Positions 33,853 to 44,185 of a stretch of DNA of 64,000 nucleotides are shown piece after piece (positions within the stretch are counted from its first letter, which is position 1; each line of letters begins with the position of its first letter). The translations under genes were made by a program, and so were the position numbers. The notes beneath the pieces were generated by a model. The model saw nothing but the letters and a program-made list of their open reading frames with translations. It was not told the origin of the DNA and ran no database searches. Source of the DNA: Poseidonocella sedimentorum. GTDB taxonomy: Bacteria; Pseudomonadota; Alphaproteobacteria; Rhodobacterales; Rhodobacteraceae. The DNA lies in contig NZ_FOYI01000007.1 in NCBI RefSeq assembly GCF_900116005.1, positions 62,001-126,000 on the forward strand. Direction: 5' to 3'.

Positions 33853-33894
33853 ACGTAGCATACCGCGCGCCAGTGACTACCGGAGGCCAAAAGC

Positions 33895-35238
33895 GTGGGA
33901 AGCTTCAAGCTAAAGAAAGGTCTGGATCTGCCCGTCGCCGGGAAACCGGCGCAGGAGATCACGGACGGAAGAGATATTCGCACCGCTGCAGTGATTGCCG
34001 CCGACTATATCGGGTTGAAGCCAAGACTGCTTGTGCAGGAAGGCGAGACCGTCGGGATCGGTACACCGCTGTTTTTTCACAAGGACAGCCCGGAGGTGAT
34101 GATCACATCGCCCGCCGCGGGCCGGGTCCGGGCGGTGAATCGGGGCGCGCGGCGTGTGCTCATCAGCGTCGAGATCGACGTCGATGAGGGCGCACAGCCC
34201 CCCCAGGACTTCTCTCAGACGGGTGACATAACGACGCAGGAGGGGCTCGTGGAGCGGCTCTGCGCCTCGGGCCTGTGGACGTCGTTCCGCACGCGGCCCT
34301 ACTCCAAGGTTCCCGAGCCCGAGAGCCGCCCCGCCGCGATCTTCGTGACCGCGATGGACAGCGAGCCGCTGAGCGGCGATCCGGCCGTGGTGATCGCCGA
34401 TGCGGGATCGGCCTTCGAGACCGGGCTCGCCGCTGTGGCGACCCTGACCTCCGGGACGACCTATCTCTGCCACGAGACCGGCGCCGCCATGCCCGGCGCG
34501 GGCATCGCGGGCGTCGAGCTTGCGGATTTCTCCGGCCCCCACCCCGCCGGCCTCGCGGGCACGCATATTCATTTCCTCCAGCCGCCGACTTCGGCCGAGA
34601 TGGTCTGGACCATCGGCTATCAGGATGTGATCGCCATCGGCCGGCTGCTGGAAACCGGGCACTACGATCCGCGCCGTGTGATCGCGCTCTCTGGACCGCT
34701 TTGCACCAATCCGCGCCTTGTGCGCACGGTTGCGGGCGCGTCGCTGACCGAGCTTGCCGAGGGCGAATACGACGCAAGCGTCCCGGTGCGGCTCATTTCC
34801 GGCTCGATCCTCAGCGGGCGTCTCGGCGAAGGGCCCTCGGCCTATCTCGGGCGCTACGCACGACAGATCACCCTCATCGAAGAGGATCACAAACAGATCC
34901 CGATGGGCTGGATTCGCCCGATGCCAGGCAAATACGCCGTGCAACCGGTGCTCGGCTCCGCCTTTGCGAAGAAGGTCTACAACCTTACGTCCAACCTCAA
35001 CGGCGGGCGCCGCGCGATGGTGCCGATCGGCACCTTCGAAGAGATCATGCCGCAAGACTACCTGCCGACGCAGCTTCTGCGCGCGCTGCTGGTGATGGAC
35101 ACCGACCAGGCCCAGGCGCTCGGCGCTCTGGAACTGGATGAGGAAGATCTCGGACTTGTGGGCTTTGCCTGCCCCGCAAAGTATGAATACGGCATGGCGC
35201 TTCGCGACTGTCTCACCAAAATCGAAAAGGAGGGCTAG
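33895..35238 (+). CDS. nqrA: Na+-NQR subunit A
   Basis: 447 aa from a GTG with CCGGAGG upstream. It is a peripheral cytoplasmic subunit of the Na+-translocating NADH:ubiquinone reductase. The N-terminus KLKKGLDLPVAGKP and the internal MITSPAAGRV, THIHFLQPP and GWIRPMPGKYAVQP stretches are typical. It leads the nqrABCDEF operon; nqrB follows after 3 bases. Confidence 0.95.
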   Translation: MGSFKLKKGLDLPVAGKPAQEITDGRDIRTAAVIAADYIGLKPRLLVQEGETVGIGTPLFFHKDSPEVMITSPAAGRVRAVNRGARRVLISVEIDVDEGAQPPQDFSQTGDITTQEGLVERLCASGLWTSFRTRPYSKVPEPESRPAAIFVTAMDSEPLSGDPAVVIADAGSAFETGLAAVATLTSGTTYLCHETGAAMPGAGIAGVELADFSGPHPAGLAGTHIHFLQPPTSAEMVWTIGYQDVIAIGRLLETGHYDPRRVIALSGPLCTNPRLVRTVAGASLTELAEGEYDASVPVRLISGSILSGRLGEGPSAYLGRYARQITLIEEDHKQIPMGWIRPMPGKYAVQPVLGSAFAKKVYNLTSNLNGGRRAMVPIGTFEEIMPQDYLPTQLLRALLVMDTDQAQALGALELDEEDLGLVGFACPAKYEYGMALRDCLTKIEKEG

Positions 35239-35241
35239 GGC

Positions 35242-36441
35242 TTGGGTCTTCGCAGCTTCTTTGACCGCATCGAACCGAATTTCGTAAAGGGCGGCAAATA
35301 CGAGAAACTCTTCCCCGTCTACGAGATGGTGGAGAGCTTCCTCTACACGCCAAAGACGGTCACCACCGCCGCGCCGCACGCGCGCTCCTACATCGATATG
35401 AAGCGGATCATGACCTATGTGGTCATCGCGACAATCCCCTGCATCATCCTCGGGCTCTACAACGTCGGCCTCCAGGCCAACTTCGCGCTCGGGAACTTCG
35501 ATCCGAGCGGCTGGCGCGCCTGGATCCTGAGCGCCTTCGGCATCGGGTTCAACCCGGCCAATCCGCTGGCGAATTTCCTGCACGGGGCGCTCTACTTCCT
35601 GCCGATCTACATCACGACGCTGGTCGTGGGCGGCATCTGGGAAGTGATCTTCGCCACCGTGCGCGGCCATGAGGTCAACGAGGGCTTCCTCGTCACCTCG
35701 ATGCTCTACGCGCTCATCCTGCCCGCGACCGCGCCGCTATGGCAGGTCGCGCTCGGCATCTCCTTCGGCGTGGTGATCGGCAAGGAAGTCTTTGGCGGGA
35801 CAGGGAAAAACTTCCTCAACCCGGCGCTGACCGGCCGGGCCTTCCTCTACTTCGCCTACCCCGCTCAAATGTCGGGCGATTCGATCTGGGTGCCCGTGGA
35901 CGGCTACTCCGGCGCGACCGCGCTCTCCATCGGCGCGAGCCAGGGCTACCAGGACCTCGCCGCCAACGGCATGACCTGGGCCAGTTCCTTCATCGGCACG
36001 ATCCCCGGCTCCATCGGCGAGACCTCGACGCTGGCCTGCCTGATCGGGCTTGCCTTCCTGCTCATCACCAAGATCGCCAACTGGCGGCTCGTGGTGGGCT
36101 GCCTCGGCGGCATGATCGGCTTTTCGCTGCTGCTCAACGTCGTCGGCTCCGACAGCAACCCGATGTTCGCCATGCCCTGGTACTGGCATCTGGTGATCGG
36201 CGGCTATGCCTTCGGCCTTGTCTTCATGGTGACGGAGCCGGTCTCGGCTTCGCACACCAACGTCGGCCGCTACATCTATGGCGCGCTCATCGGCTTCATG
36301 GTGGTGATGATCCGGGTGATCAACCCGGCCTTCCCCGAAGGCATGATGCTCGCCATTCTCTTCGGGAACGTGTTCGCGCCTCTGATCGACTACTTCGTCG
36401 TGCAGGCCAACATCAAACGCAGGGCGAAACGACATGTCTGA
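35242..36441 (+). CDS. nqrB: Na+-NQR subunit B (covalent FMN)
   Basis: 399 aa from a TTG start preceded by AGGAGGG. Multi-pass inner-membrane subunit carrying FMN on a threonine: the motif DGYSGAT places it at about Thr226. The membrane core includes NFLNPALTGRAFLYFAYP and VTEPVSASHTN. It sits between nqrA and nqrC and overlaps nqrC by 8 bases. It takes part in sodium translocation and quinone reduction. Confidence 0.95.
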   Translation: MGLRSFFDRIEPNFVKGGKYEKLFPVYEMVESFLYTPKTVTTAAPHARSYIDMKRIMTYVVIATIPCIILGLYNVGLQANFALGNFDPSGWRAWILSAFGIGFNPANPLANFLHGALYFLPIYITTLVVGGIWEVIFATVRGHEVNEGFLVTSMLYALILPATAPLWQVALGISFGVVIGKEVFGGTGKNFLNPALTGRAFLYFAYPAQMSGDSIWVPVDGYSGATALSIGASQGYQDLAANGMTWASSFIGTIPGSIGETSTLACLIGLAFLLITKIANWRLVVGCLGGMIGFSLLLNVVGSDSNPMFAMPWYWHLVIGGYAFGLVFMVTEPVSASHTNVGRYIYGALIGFMVVMIRVINPAFPEGMMLAILFGNVFAPLIDYFVVQANIKRRAKRHV

Positions 36442-37240
36442 CGAAAACCAGAACCTCGGACCCATCCGCCGTTTCCTCGCCGCTCCGCCGGATTCGGTCT
36501 CCAAGACCGTGATCGTCGCCGGGTCGCTGTGCCTTGTGGCCTCGATGATCGTCTCGGCGGTCTCGGTGTCGCTGCGCCCGATCCAGGAGGTCAACAAGCT
36601 CAAGGACAAGCAGATCAACATTCTGCAGGTCGCCGGGGTCTACGATCCCGATACCGATGTGGTCGCGGCCTTCCAGGCCTTCGAGCCGCAGGTGCTTGAG
36701 CTTGAGACTGGCGCGTTCTCCGACCAGTTCGACCCGGCCACCTTCGACGATCAGGCCGCCGCCGACGATCCGGCCCTCTCGACCGCTCTGGAGGACGATC
36801 CCGCTGGTATCGGGCGCCAGGCCGACTATGTGACGGTTTACCTGCTGCGCGACGCGGCGGGCGAGATCGACAAGGTCATCCTGCCGATTCACGGCTATGG
36901 CCTCTGGTCGACCCTCTATGGCTTCATCGCCATCGAGGAAAACGGTAACGATATCTACGGGCTGCAATTCTACAGCCACGCCGAGACCCCGGGCCTCGGC
37001 GCCGAAGTGGACAACCCGCGCTGGAAGGCGCTCTGGAATGGCAAGAAGCTCACCGACGAGTCGGGCGAGCTGCAGATCACCGTCTCCAAGAGCATCCCGC
37101 CCGCGGGCGCGGAATATCACGTGGATGCCCTCGCCGGCGCCACGCTGACTTCGGCCGGTGTCGACAATCTGGTCCGTTTCTGGATGAGCGAGGAAGGCTA
37201 CGCGCCCTTCCTTGAAAATCTCAAGGCAGGAGAGATCTGA
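36434..37240 (+). CDS. nqrC: Na+-NQR subunit C (covalent FMN)
   Basis: 268 aa. One N-terminal membrane helix ([20 protein letters not shown]) and a periplasmic FMN domain. The flavinylation motif is DALAGAT, placing FMN at about Thr237, the site served by Apb[13 protein letters not shown] and [10 protein letters not shown] are conserved family stretches. The stop overlaps the nqrD start by one base. Confidence 0.95.
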   Translation: MSDENQNLGPIRRFLAAPPDSVSKTVIVAGSLCLVASMIVSAVSVSLRPIQEVNKLKDKQINILQVAGVYDPDTDVVAAFQAFEPQVLELETGAFSDQFDPATFDDQAAADDPALSTALEDDPAGIGRQADYVTVYLLRDAAGEIDKVILPIHGYGLWSTLYGFIAIEENGNDIYGLQFYSHAETPGLGAEVDNPRWKALWNGKKLTDESGELQITVSKSIPPAGAEYHVDALAGATLTSAGVDNLVRFWMSEEGYAPFLENLKAGEI

Positions 37241-37893
37241 TGGCTCAAACACGCAGAGAGATGCTGATCGACCCGCTGGTCGACAACAACCCCATCACGC
37301 TTCAGGTTCTGGGCATCTGTTCCGCCCTCGCGGTGACCTCCTCGCTGAAGGTCGCCTTCGTCATGGCCATCGCCGTGACGCTGGTGACGGGCTTCTCGTC
37401 GATGTTCATCTCCATGATCCGCAGCCAGATCCCCGGCTCGATCCGGATCATCGTCCAGATGGTGATCATCGCCTCGCTGGTGATCATCGTGGACCAGATC
37501 CTCAAGGCCTATGCCTTCGAGATTTCCAAGACGCTCTCGGTCTTCGTCGGCCTGATCATCACCAACTGTATCGTGATGGGCCGCGCCGAAGCCTTCGCCA
37601 TGAAGAACCCGCCGGTGGCGAGCTTCATCGACGGCGTGGGCAACGGGCTCGGCTACGGGCTGATCCTCATGCTCGTCGGCGTTGTCCGCGAGCTCTTCGG
37701 CTCCGGCAGCCTCTTCGGCGTGACCATCCTGCAGACGGTCAACAACGGCGGCTGGTACGTGCCCAACGGGCTTTTGCTGCTGCCGCCCTCGGCCTTCTTC
37801 GTCATCGGGCTGCTGATCTGGGCCTTCCGGTCGTGGAAACCCGAGCAGGTCGAAGAGCGCGAATACAAGATCCAAATCGTGGAGGCCCACTGA
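37240..37893 (+). CDS. nqrD: Na+-NQR subunit D
   Basis: 217 aa with about six membrane helices, homologous to NqrE and to Rnf subunits. Conserved stretches include [18 protein letters not shown] and [19 protein letters not shown]. The cysteine in LIITNC is one of the NqrD/NqrE residues that hold a membrane iron centre. It overlaps nqrC and nqrE by single bases. Confidence 0.95.
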   Translation: MAQTRREMLIDPLVDNNPITLQVLGICSALAVTSSLKVAFVMAIAVTLVTGFSSMFISMIRSQIPGSIRIIVQMVIIASLVIIVDQILKAYAFEISKTLSVFVGLIITNCIVMGRAEAFAMKNPPVASFIDGVGNGLGYGLILMLVGVVRELFGSGSLFGVTILQTVNNGGWYVPNGLLLLPPSAFFVIGLLIWAFRSWKPEQVEEREYKIQIVEAH

Positions 37894-38501
37894 TGGAAGC
37901 GCTGATTTCCCTAGCGGTAAAGGCGATCTTCGTCGAAAACCTCGCCCTGTCGTTCTTCCTCGGCATGTGTACCTTCATCGCGGTCTCCAAGAAGATCGCG
38001 ACCGCCATCGGCCTTGGCATCTCGGTCATGGTGGTGCAGGCGATCACCGTGCCCGCCAACAACCTGATCCTGACCTACCTGCTCGCCCCCGGCGCGCTGA
38101 GCTGGGCGGGCTTCGAGAACGTGGACCTGACCTTCCTCGGCCTCATCTCCTATATCGGGGTGATCGCCGCGCTGGTGCAGATCCTCGAGATGGTGCTCGA
38201 TAAGTACTTCCCGCCGCTCTACAACGCGCTTGGCGTCTTCCTGCCGCTCATCACGGTGAACTGCGCCATCCTCGGCGGCTCGCTCTTCATGGTGGAACGC
38301 AGCTACAACTTCGCCGAAAGCGTGACCTATGGCGTCTCTTCCGGCTTCGGCTGGGCGCTGGCCATCACCGCGATGGCGGGCGTGCGCGAGAAGCTGAAAT
38401 ATTCCGACATCCCCGACGGCCTGCAGGGTCTCGGCATCACCTTCATCACCGCGGGTCTGATGGCCATGGCCTTCATGTCCTTCAGCGGCGTGAAACTCTG
38501 A
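37893..38501 (+). CDS. nqrE: Na+-NQR subunit E
   Basis: 202 aa from the ATG overlapping the nqrD stop; a longer frame from 37212 runs through nqrD and is rejected. Six membrane helices. [20 protein letters not shown] and [14 protein letters not shown] hold the cysteines that, with those of NqrD, bind iron in the membrane. It is followed by nqrF after 16 bases. Confidence 0.95.
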   Translation: MEALISLAVKAIFVENLALSFFLGMCTFIAVSKKIATAIGLGISVMVVQAITVPANNLILTYLLAPGALSWAGFENVDLTFLGLISYIGVIAALVQILEMVLDKYFPPLYNALGVFLPLITVNCAILGGSLFMVERSYNFAESVTYGVSSGFGWALAITAMAGVREKLKYSDIPDGLQGLGITFITAGLMAMAFMSFSGVKL

Positions 38502-38517
38502 GGGAGCCCGACACGAC

Positions 38518-39741
38518 ATGGCAACTTTTGGTCTCGGCATTCTCCTCTTCACCCTGATCGTGCTCGCGCTGGTGACGATCATCCTCACCGCGCGCTCCAA
38601 GCTGGTCTCGACCGGCAACGTGAACATCACGATCAACGGCGAGAAGACGGTTTCGGTCCCCGCTGGCGGCAAGCTCCTGCAGACGCTCGCCGAACAGCAA
38701 CTCTTCGTCCCCTCCGCCTGTGGCGGGGGTGGCACCTGCGCGCAGTGCCGCGTCAAGATCCACTCCGGCGGCGGGTCCATCCTGCCCACCGAGGAAAGCC
38801 ACATCACCAAGCGTGAGGCCGCCTGCGGCGACCGGCTCTCCTGTCAGGTGGCGGTCAAGCAGGACATGGACATCGAGGTCCCCGAGGAGGTCTTCGGCGT
38901 CAAGAAATGGGAGTGCACCGTGCGCTCCAACGAAAACGTCGCGACCTTCATCAAGGCGCTGGTTCTGGAGCTGCCAGAGGGCGAGGACGTGAACTTCCGC
39001 GCAGGCGGCTACATCCAGATCGAAGCCCCGGCGCATCACGTGAGCTACAAGGATTTCGACGTCGAGGAGGAGTACCGCGAGGATTGGGACAAGTTCAATC
39101 TCTGGCAGTACGAATCCACCGTCGCCGAACCGATCGAGCGGGCCTATTCCATGGCCAACTACCCTGATGAAAAGGGTATGATCATGCTCAACGTCCGCGT
39201 GGCCTCCCCGCCCCCGGGCTCCGATGGCATCCCCCCGGGCAAGATGTCGAGCTACATCTTCAACCTCAAGCCGGGCGACAAGGTCACGATCTCCGGTCCC
39301 TTCGGCGAGTTCTTCGCGCGCGAGACCGAAAAGGAAATGGTCTTCATCGGCGGCGGCGCGGGCATGGCCCCGATGCGCAGCCACATCTTCGACCAGCTCA
39401 AGCGCCTGAAGAACAAGGATCGCAAGATCACCTTCTGGTACGGCGCGCGCTCCAAGCGCGAGATGTTCTTCGTCGAGGACTTCGACGAGCTCGCGGCCGA
39501 ATTCCCCAACTTCACCTGGCACGTGGCGCTCTCCGATGCGCTGCCGGAGGATAACTGGGGCGGCTACACCGGCTTCATCCACAACGTGCTCTACGAGGAA
39601 TACCTCAAGAACCACCCGGCGCCGGAAGATTGCGAATACTACATGTGTGGCCCGCCGATCATGAACCAGTCGGTGATCAACATGCTGCTCGATCTCGGCG
39701 TCGACCGCGAAGACATCATGCTGGACGACTTCGGCGGCTAA
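38518..39741 (+). CDS. nqrF: Na+-NQR subunit F (NADH dehydrogenase)
   Basis: 407 aa. An N-terminal membrane helix, a 2Fe-2S domain ([10 protein letters not shown] and GDRLSC), and FAD/NADH domains with [31 protein letters not shown] and [14 protein letters not shown]. It oxidises NADH and starts electron flow in the complex. Last gene of the operon; a strong hairpin follows 17 bases after the stop. Confidence 0.95.
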   Translation: MATFGLGILLFTLIVLALVTIILTARSKLVSTGNVNITINGEKTVSVPAGGKLLQTLAEQQLFVPSACGGGGTCAQCRVKIHSGGGSILPTEESHITKREAACGDRLSCQVAVKQDMDIEVPEEVFGVKKWECTVRSNENVATFIKALVLELPEGEDVNFRAGGYIQIEAPAHHVSYKDFDVEEEYREDWDKFNLWQYESTVAEPIERAYSMANYPDEKGMIMLNVRVASPPPGSDGIPPGKMSSYIFNLKPGDKVTISGPFGEFFARETEKEMVFIGGGAGMAPMRSHIFDQLKRLKNKDRKITFWYGARSKREMFFVEDFDELAAEFPNFTWHVALSDALPEDNWGGYTGFIHNVLYEEYLKNHPAPEDCEYYMCGPPIMNQSVINMLLDLGVDREDIMLDDFGG

Positions 39742-39758
39742 GGCCCCGAAAGACTTCC

Positions 39759-39788
39759 CCCCCGGCGGCGCGGACGCCTCGCCGGGGG
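39759..39788 (+). terminator. Hairpin after the nqr operon
   Basis: A perfect 9-bp stem (CCCCCGGCG / CGCCGGGGG) with a 12-base loop lies 17 bases after nqrF. No T-run follows; it probably marks the operon end. Confidence 0.5.
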
Positions 39789-39877
39789 ATGCCGATAAAG
39801 ACGACGATCCAGAGGCCGGCGCGGATCGCAAAACCAGCGCCCCACCCCTTCCCTGGAAAACGAAAAGCTCCGAAAGC

Positions 39878-41179
39878 TCAGGCGTTCGACAGATCGTGCT
39901 GGGTGGTGAGGCGCGCACCGGGGCCGATCGTCGGCGGCGCCGCGTTGAGCTGTTCCATCGCAAACCCGGCGGCGGCCTTGTAGCGCGCCATGAACGCCGC
40001 GCGTTCGTCGGCCGGGATGACCGCATCGATATCCTCGAACACCCCTCCGCAGCGTTCGTCCAGCAGGTTGAGCAGCCCGAAAGGCCCGTTGCCGCGATTG
40101 CGCAGCACAAGTTCCGACACCGGCGCGCAGAGCTGCGCGTCATAGGCGGCCAGAGCGTCCGGCGTGATCCCGTGACGCAGCAGCTGCGACCCGATCACGC
40201 GCGCATCGACAATCGCCTGGCTCGCGCCGTTGGAGCCGGTGGGGTACATCGCATGGGCCGCGTCACCCATGAGCGCGACCGCCCCGTCGACCCAGGTGTC
40301 CACCGGATCGCGGTCGATCATCGGGTTCTCATAGGCGCAATCGGTTTGCCGCAGCATCTCCGGCACGTTGAGCCAGTCGTAACGGAAGCTCTCGAAATGG
40401 TGCAGGAAGCTCTCCACCGTGACGGGCCGGAACCAGCCGTCCTGCTGCCAGCCGCCGGAATTGTCCAGCGTCACCTCGGCGATCCAGTTGACCAGCGAGA
40501 GCCCATCCGCATCGGGGCGGGAAATCGGGTAGATCACCATCCGGTGCCGGTGCGTCCCGAGCCCGACGAAAGACGATTGCGTGCGGATCGCGCGGGTGCG
40601 CAACGTGCCGCGCCACATGAGCGCGCCGCCCCAGTGGATCGGCGGCTGGTCCGGGTGCATCTGCGCGCGCACCGCCGAATGGATGCCATCCGCCCCGATC
40701 AGCAGCCGGCCGGAGACCTCGCGCGACTCGCCATCCGGCCCCTCGACCGTGGCCGTCACCAGCCCCCCGTCCTGCCGATAGCCTGTCACCCGCGTGCCAA
40801 GCTGGACCGCCCCGGGCCCGGCCCGTTCGATCAGTCGCTCGTAGAGCAACACATGCAGCGCGCCGCGATGCACGGCATATTGCGGCCAGTGATACCCCGC
40901 CTTGGTCCCGCGCGGCTCGGCATAGACCTCGCGCCCGTTCAGGCCCACAAGCGCCCATTCCTCGGCGGGCAGACCGACCCTGTCCAGATCCGCCGCCCCG
41001 ATCCCGAGATCGTAGAGCTCGCGCACCGCGTTGGGCTGCAGGTTGATGCCAACCCCGAGCGGCTTCATCTCCGGCGCGGCCTCGAAGACCACGCAATCCA
41101 CGCCGATCTGTTGCAGCGTCAGCGCCATCGCGAGCCCGCCGATCCCGCCCCCGACGATCAGAATCCTGTTGTCGGTCAT
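39878..41179 (-). CDS. FAD-dependent aromatic monooxygenase
   Basis: 433 aa from the ATG at 41179, which has GGTGGAG six bases ahead; a GTG six bases earlier is less well placed. Class A flavoprotein hydroxylase related to salicylate- and phenazine-hydroxylases: GGGIGGLAMAL (FAD), an RLLIGADGIHSAVR segment and GDAAHAMYPTGSNGASQAI. It should hydroxylate an aromatic ring with NAD(P)H and oxygen. It follows the amidohydrolase gene with a two-base gap on the minus strand. The aromatic substrate is not known. Confidence 0.85.
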   Translation of the reverse strand: MTDNRILIVGGGIGGLAMALTLQQIGVDCVVFEAAPEMKPLGVGINLQPNAVRELYDLGIGAADLDRVGLPAEEWALVGLNGREVYAEPRGTKAGYHWPQYAVHRGALHVLLYERLIERAGPGAVQLGTRVTGYRQDGGLVTATVEGPDGESREVSGRLLIGADGIHSAVRAQMHPDQPPIHWGGALMWRGTLRTRAIRTQSSFVGLGTHRHRMVIYPISRPDADGLSLVNWIAEVTLDNSGGWQQDGWFRPVTVESFLHHFESFRYDWLNVPEMLRQTDCAYENPMIDRDPVDTWVDGAVALMGDAAHAMYPTGSNGASQAIVDARVIGSQLLRHGITPDALAAYDAQLCAPVSELVLRNRGNGPFGLLNLLDERCGGVFEDIDAVIPADERAAFMARYKAAAGFAMEQLNAAPPTIGPGARLTTQHDLSNA

Positions 41180-41181
41180 GG

Positions 41182-42069
41182 TCACTCCACCTCGCCCAGG
41201 AGCCGCAGCGCGTTTTGCTTCAAAATCAGCGGGCGGACCTCATCCTTGAATGGCGCCTCGGCGAAATCCTTGAGCCAGCGGTCCGGCGTGATGGCCGGCC
41301 AGTCGGAGCCGAAGAGCATCTTCCGCTTCAGGATCGAGTTGGCATAGCGGGTAAAAATCTCCGGGAAATAGCGCGGCGACCAGCCGGACATGTCGATGTA
41401 GACGTTGGGCTTGTGCTGCGCCACGGCGAGCCCCTCTTCGGTCCATGGAAAGGAGGGGTGCGCAAGGACGATCTTCATGTCGGGAAAATCCACCGCCACG
41501 TCATCGATATGCATCGGATTGGAGTATTTCAGCCGCATCCCCATGCCGCCGCGCATCCCCGAGCCGACACCGGTCTGGCCGGTGTGAAAGAGCGTGATCA
41601 CCCCCTCCTCGGCGCAGGCCTCCAGCACGGTGTAGCAGGCCGCGCGGTCGTTGGGGAAAAACCCCTGCATCGTGGGGTGGAACTTGAAGCCGCGCACGCC
41701 GAACTCCCGCACCAGCCTGCGCACCTCGCGCGCGCCCGCGCGGCCCTTGTGCGGATCGACCGAGGCGAAGGGGATCAGGATGTCGTCGTTTTCCGCGCAG
41801 AGGCTCGCCACCTCCTCGTTGGAGTAGCGCCGGAAGCCAGTCTCGCGCTCCGCGTCCACCGGAAAGATCACCGCCGCGATGTTGCGCGCGCGGTAGTAGG
41901 CGGCGGTATCCTGCACCGTCGGCAGCATCCCTTCGGCCCCGGCGGGATTGCGGAAATAGGCCGCCATGCCGGTCTGGAACTCGTTGTACCCGTCATCGCG
42001 GCAACTGTCGCAGGGCTCTTCGGCATGGGTGTGGAAGTCGATCGCCTCCACCTTGGAAAAATCGACCAT
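41182..42069 (-). CDS. Amidohydrolase-2 family hydrolase/decarboxylase
   Basis: 295 aa from the ATG at 42069. Metal-dependent TIM-barrel of the ACMSD/4-oxalomesaconate-hydratase-like group: DFHTHAEE (metal His-x-His), GFKFHPTMQGF, LFHTGQTG, VLAHPSFPW and the late FGSDWP aspartate. Related proteins accompany feruloyl-CoA-type genes in other alphaproteobacteria, but its reaction here is unknown. It is divergent from the crotonase gene, with an operator-like element in between. Confidence 0.82.
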   Translation of the reverse strand: MVDFSKVEAIDFHTHAEEPCDSCRDDGYNEFQTGMAAYFRNPAGAEGMLPTVQDTAAYYRARNIAAVIFPVDAERETGFRRYSNEEVASLCAENDDILIPFASVDPHKGRAGAREVRRLVREFGVRGFKFHPTMQGFFPNDRAACYTVLEACAEEGVITLFHTGQTGVGSGMRGGMGMRLKYSNPMHIDDVAVDFPDMKIVLAHPSFPWTEEGLAVAQHKPNVYIDMSGWSPRYFPEIFTRYANSILKRKMLFGSDWPAITPDRWLKDFAEAPFKDEVRPLILKQNALRLLGEVE

Positions 42070-42142
42070 GTCGGGTCCTTTCAGCGGCCTGAGCAGCGGG
42101 AGCAGCCGCCCCCCGCGCGAGAATAACGCTATACTGCAAAAC

Positions 42143-42159
42143 TGTTTACCGGTACAACA
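42143..42159. promoter_or_regulatory. Candidate MarR operator between amidohydrolase and crotonase genes
   Basis: TGTTTACCGGTACAACA shares the GTTTACC half-site with the perfect palindrome at 48420 and has TGTT/AACA outer arms with a central TACCGGTA palindrome. It sits in the 139-base divergent promoter region, so the MarR protein encoded at 47900 may control both directions. Confidence 0.45.
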
Positions 42160-42208
42160 CTTCTCGACCACCCGATGGCCTGACCGGCCCGCTGCAGAAG
42201 GGATGCCC

Positions 42209-42979
42209 ATGACAGATCGGCCGATCATCCGGATCGAAATCACAGGCGAGATCGCAGAGCTCATCTTTGATCGCCCGGAAAAGCGCAACGCGATGAACGA
42301 CGCGCTCATCGACGCGCTGGATGCGTTTTTCTCGGCGCCTCCGGACGGGGTCGCGGCGGTGATCCTGCGCGGTGAAGGCGGGCATTTCTGCGCCGGTCTC
42401 GATCTGGCCGAGCACCAGCATCGCGCCCCGGTCGACGGGGTCCATCATTCGCGCAACTGGCACCGGGTCTCGGAGCTGATCGAATACGGCGGCCTGCCGG
42501 TGGTCTCGGTGCTGACCGGGGCGGTCATCGGCGGCGGGTTGGAGATCGCGAGCGCGACGCACGTCCGCATCGCCGAGCCTTCCGTACGGTTCGAACTGCC
42601 CGAGGGGCGTCGCGGGATCTTCGTCGGCGGCGGGGCCTCGGTCCGCGTGGGCCGCATCCTCGGGGCGGACCGGATGCGCGAGATGATGCTGACCGGGCGC
42701 CGCTATGGCGCCGATGAGGGGCTGCAACTCGGGCTGGCGCATTACGCGGTGGGCGATGGCGAGGGGCTGGACCTCGCGCGCAAGCTGGCCGCGCGGATGG
42801 CCGCCAACGCGCCCTTCTCCAACTATCTGATGATCAACGCCTTGCCCCGCATCGCCGACATGGCGCGCGGCGACGGGCTCTTCGCCGAGAGCCTCGCGGC
42901 CTCGATGTCCCAGACCTCCGAGGGCGCGCAGGAGGGTATGCGCGCCTTTCTCGAAAAACGGGAGCCGAAGTTTCGCTGA
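42209..42979 (+). CDS. Enoyl-CoA hydratase/crotonase family protein, probable hydroxycinnamoyl-CoA enzyme
   Basis: 256 aa from the ATG at 42209. Crotonase fold: FDRPEKRNAMND, the oxyanion-hole GGHFCAGLDLAEH, and GAVIGGGLEIASATHVRIA. In this cluster with a feruloyl-CoA-synthase-like ligase it most likely hydrates and cleaves hydroxycinnamoyl-CoA to an aromatic aldehyde and acetyl-CoA, as Ech does. Other crotonase reactions remain possible. A small hairpin (42981-42997) follows the stop. Confidence 0.8.
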   Translation: MTDRPIIRIEITGEIAELIFDRPEKRNAMNDALIDALDAFFSAPPDGVAAVILRGEGGHFCAGLDLAEHQHRAPVDGVHHSRNWHRVSELIEYGGLPVVSVLTGAVIGGGLEIASATHVRIAEPSVRFELPEGRRGIFVGGGASVRVGRILGADRMREMMLTGRRYGADEGLQLGLAHYAVGDGEGLDLARKLAARMAANAPFSNYLMINALPRIADMARGDGLFAESLAASMSQTSEGAQEGMRAFLEKREPKFR

Positions 42980-43125
42980 ACTCCGCCCGGCGCGGAGGGC
43001 CCGCCGATGCGCGATTTCTACCACTCTTAGGACGCGAAGGCACATTTCACAGGCAGGGCTTATGGCGTAACCTGCCACAAGATCGCGGCAACGCGATACC
43101 CACGGGAGGATCAGGGAGGACCCCC

Positions 43126-44163
43126 ATGAACACACGACTTTTCACACGCATTCTAGCCGCCGGCGCCCTTGCGGCCGGGATGATCGGCAGCAGCGCAACC
43201 GCGCAGGATGTGACGCTCCGGCTGCACCAGTTCCTGCCGCCGCCCGCGCCCGTTCCGTCCATGATTCTCAAGCCCTGGGCCGAGAGCGTCGAGGAAGCCT
43301 CCGGCGGGCGGATCGCGTTCCAGCATTTCGACGCCATGTCGCTCGGCGGCCGCCCGCCCGAGCTGATGGATCAGGCGCGCGATGGCGTGGCCGATATAAT
43401 CATGACGCTCGTGGGCTACACCCCCGGCCGCTTCCCGCGCACCGAAGTGTTCGAGCTGCCCTTCATGATGACCGATCCGGTCGCCACCGCCTCGGCCTTC
43501 TGGGAGATGGTCGAGACCGACTGGCAGGAGAGCGAATACGGCGATGTCCAGATCCTCGGCGCCTGGGTTCATGGGCCCGGCTTGATCCACACCAAGGACG
43601 GGGTCGAGAGCCTTGAGGACATGAGCGGCGTGACGATGCGCGGCCCGACCCGGATCATCAACAACTTGCTCTCCGAGCTCGGCGCGACGCCGGTCGGGAT
43701 GCCGCTTCCGGCGATCCCCGAAGCGCTCTCCAAGGGCGTGGTCAAGGGCACTGTGGTGCCGTGGGAGGTCACGAGCTCGATCCGTCTGGCGGAGCTGGTG
43801 GAGAACCACACCGAGTTCGCGGGCGACGAGGCGCTCTATACCGCGACCATCGTTCTGGCGATGAACAAGGCCAAGTATGACGCCCTGCCCGATGATCTCA
43901 AGGCGATCCTCGACGCGGAATCCGGCGCCAAGCTGTCGGCCTTCGCCACACAGGTCATGTATGACATGGACGCGCCGGCGCGCGAGATCGCCGTAAACGC
44001 GGGCAACACCATCGTCGAGCTCGACGAGGCCGAGGTCGCCCGCTGGAAAGAGGCGGCCCAGCCGGTGATCGACGACTGGATCGCCGAGATGAACGACAAG
44101 GGCATCGACGGCGCCGCGCTGATCGAACAGGCGCGCGGCCTGATCGCCAAGCACGGCGGCTGA
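43126..44163 (+). CDS. TRAP transporter solute-binding protein DctP
   Basis: 345 aa, with a signal peptide ending near GSSATAQ and GGGAGGA as ribosome site. DctP-family periplasmic receptor: LRLHQFLPPPAPVPS start, VEEASGGRIAFQHFDAMSLG, and FELPFMM. In the context of an aromatic-acid cluster the ligand is probably a hydroxycinnamate or related aromatic acid. A strong terminator lies between it and the permease genes, which would favour excess binding protein. A 6-bp inverted repeat (GGCAGG / CCTGCC, 43052-43076) lies upstream. Confidence 0.9.
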   Translation: MNTRLFTRILAAGALAAGMIGSSATAQDVTLRLHQFLPPPAPVPSMILKPWAESVEEASGGRIAFQHFDAMSLGGRPPELMDQARDGVADIIMTLVGYTPGRFPRTEVFELPFMMTDPVATASAFWEMVETDWQESEYGDVQILGAWVHGPGLIHTKDGVESLEDMSGVTMRGPTRIINNLLSELGATPVGMPLPAIPEALSKGVVKGTVVPWEVTSSIRLAELVENHTEFAGDEALYTATIVLAMNKAKYDALPDDLKAILDAESGAKLSAFATQVMYDMDAPAREIAVNAGNTIVELDEAEVARWKEAAQPVIDDWIAEMNDKGIDGAALIEQARGLIAKHGG

Positions 44164-44185
44164 TCGCGGCCGCAGCACGACCACC

